Positions 4,892 to 5,171 of a stretch of 5,171 nt of DNA are shown piece by piece. The notes beneath the pieces were generated by a model. That model saw only the letters and a program-made list of their open reading frames with translations, had not been told where the DNA came from and made no database searches. The stretch is from Bacillota bacterium (GTDB lineage Bacteria; Bacillota; Clostridia; DSM-8532): contig JAEZBW010000254.1 of the NCBI GenBank assembly GCA_023426765.1, positions 1-5,171 on the forward strand, written 5' to 3'. The position numbers and the translations under genes are program-made. Position 1 is the first letter of the stretch; each line of letters starts with the position of its first letter.

Positions 4892-4914
4892 GAGGCTTGA
4901 GCGTGGGTTTGGCC

Positions 4915-4948
4915 GTGAAACCTTCTTAGGTATATTTCACATAGGTAT
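4915..4948. repeat. AT-rich divergent control region with direct and inverted repeats
   Basis: TAGGTAT occurs at 4927-4933 and again at 4942-4948, a 15-base period. Around them GTGAAA (4915-4920) and TTTCAC (4935-4940) form an inverted repeat. The stretch is much richer in A+T than its surroundings and lies between the minus-strand abi unit and the plus-strand gene at 5009, so regulator binding sites or a promoter for the latter are likely. I cannot pick -35 and -10 boxes with confidence. Confidence 0.4.
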
Positions 4949-4988
4949 TGATCTTATATGTATCCATGTGTCTTTATAGAAGGACATT

Positions 4989-5012
4989 ATGTCTTATGGG
5001 AATGTCGTATGG
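4989..5012 (+). repeat. Imperfect 13-base tandem repeat at a start codon
   Basis: ATGTCTTATGG (4989-4999) and ATGTCGTATGG (5002-5012) differ by one base and are separated by GA. The second copy contains the ATG (5009) of the last gene; the first copy begins with an ATG that has a good Shine-Dalgarno site (AAGGA at 4980-4984) but is in a different frame and opens only a shadow frame. Confidence 0.5.
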
Positions 5013-5171
5013 AAGCGGCGGATGGCTCCAAGTCCGATATGGAGGCGAAGTGGGGGCGACTGGTGGCGCAGCGCGGCTTCGCCCAGATTCCGAACTACCT
5101 GCTCCTCGTCAACCAGTTCATCGCCGAGGAGCACCGGCTGACCCCGGTGGAGAGCTTGGTCGCCATCCACC
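5009..5171 (+). CDS. Partial gene, probable HTH-containing protein N-terminus
   Basis: Only the first 54 residues are present before the window ends. The frame has strongly G/C third positions and a natural protein composition, whereas the competing frame from 4989 is Arg/Ser/Trp-rich. The start could be the ATG at 5009 (weak GGGA at 4998-5001) or the ATG at 5039. The sequence has K-W-G-R-L-V-A-Q-R-G-F (about residues 14-24), I-P-N-Y-L-L-L (about 27-33), then a helix and L-T-P-V-E-S-L-V-A-I-H at the edge. This pattern (W-G-x-n-G-F, I-P-x-x-L-L, L-x-P-x-(D/E)-x-x-V-x-(I/L)-H/L) resembles the beginning of helix-turn-helix proteins related to replication initiators or Rep-like regulators; the diagnostic part lies outside the window. 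It is transcribed divergently from the abi unit. Confidence 0.65.
   Translation, partial: MEAADGSKSDMEAKWGRLVAQRGFAQIPNYLLLVNQFIAEEHRLTPVESLVAIH

Noticed and set aside
4989..5171. Frame from the ATG at 4989 as the real start of the last gene
   Set aside because: It has a better Shine-Dalgarno site, but its codons give Arg/Ser/Trp-rich shadow sequence, while the frame from 5009 has coding-type third positions.
1..5171. Insertion sequence, integrase, tRNA or attachment site
   Set aside because: I saw no transposase or integrase motif, no tRNA-like cloverleaf and no long terminal inverted repeats in the window.

Overview
The window comes from a G+C-rich bacterium: coding regions have strongly G/C third positions and most starts carry GGAG-type Shine-Dalgarno sites. 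The proteins suggest an alphaproteobacterium-like accessory region, such as a plasmid, genomic island or defence/stability locus. That taxonomic and mobile-context reading is inference, because no housekeeping gene, integrase or transposase is visible.

Layout. Bases 59-893 hold two small plus-strand genes of unknown function (154 and 88 aa). Bases 980-3004 hold a plus-strand stability/defence operon. It starts with an AT-rich control region containing a perfect palindrome (991-1005). This is followed by a HigB-type toxin (1038-1349), a HigA-like HTH antitoxin fused to an ImmA/IrrE-type HExxH metallopeptidase domain (1371-2516), and a 158-aa protein of unknown function (2528-3004). From 3074 to 4857 everything is on the minus strand. 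Read in transcription order, there is a candidate structured RNA of about 105 nt with its own promoter and terminator, then an Abi_2 (AbiD/AbiF-like) abortive-infection protein with a HEPN R-x4-H motif (4750-3722), then a 117-aa winged-helix-like protein (3623-3270), then a 67-aa protein overlapping it by 8 nt (3277-3074). An AT-rich divergent intergenic region (about 4860-5008) precedes a plus-strand gene that starts at 5009 and runs off the end; its first 54 residues look like the start of an HTH-containing protein.

How the parts may work together. There are two toxin-like modules back to back. In HigB/HigA-ImmA, the antitoxin probably represses its own operon and neutralises the toxin, while the fused peptidase could provide conditional release. 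In the Abi_2 module, a HEPN RNase-like effector sits directly behind a promoter / structured RNA / intrinsic terminator cassette, the same arrangement as RNA-antitoxin (type III-like) systems and as the reported abiF RNAs. The ncRNA-AbiF unit is the most interesting element. The third gene of the hig operon and the two small genes downstream of abi are the least understood.
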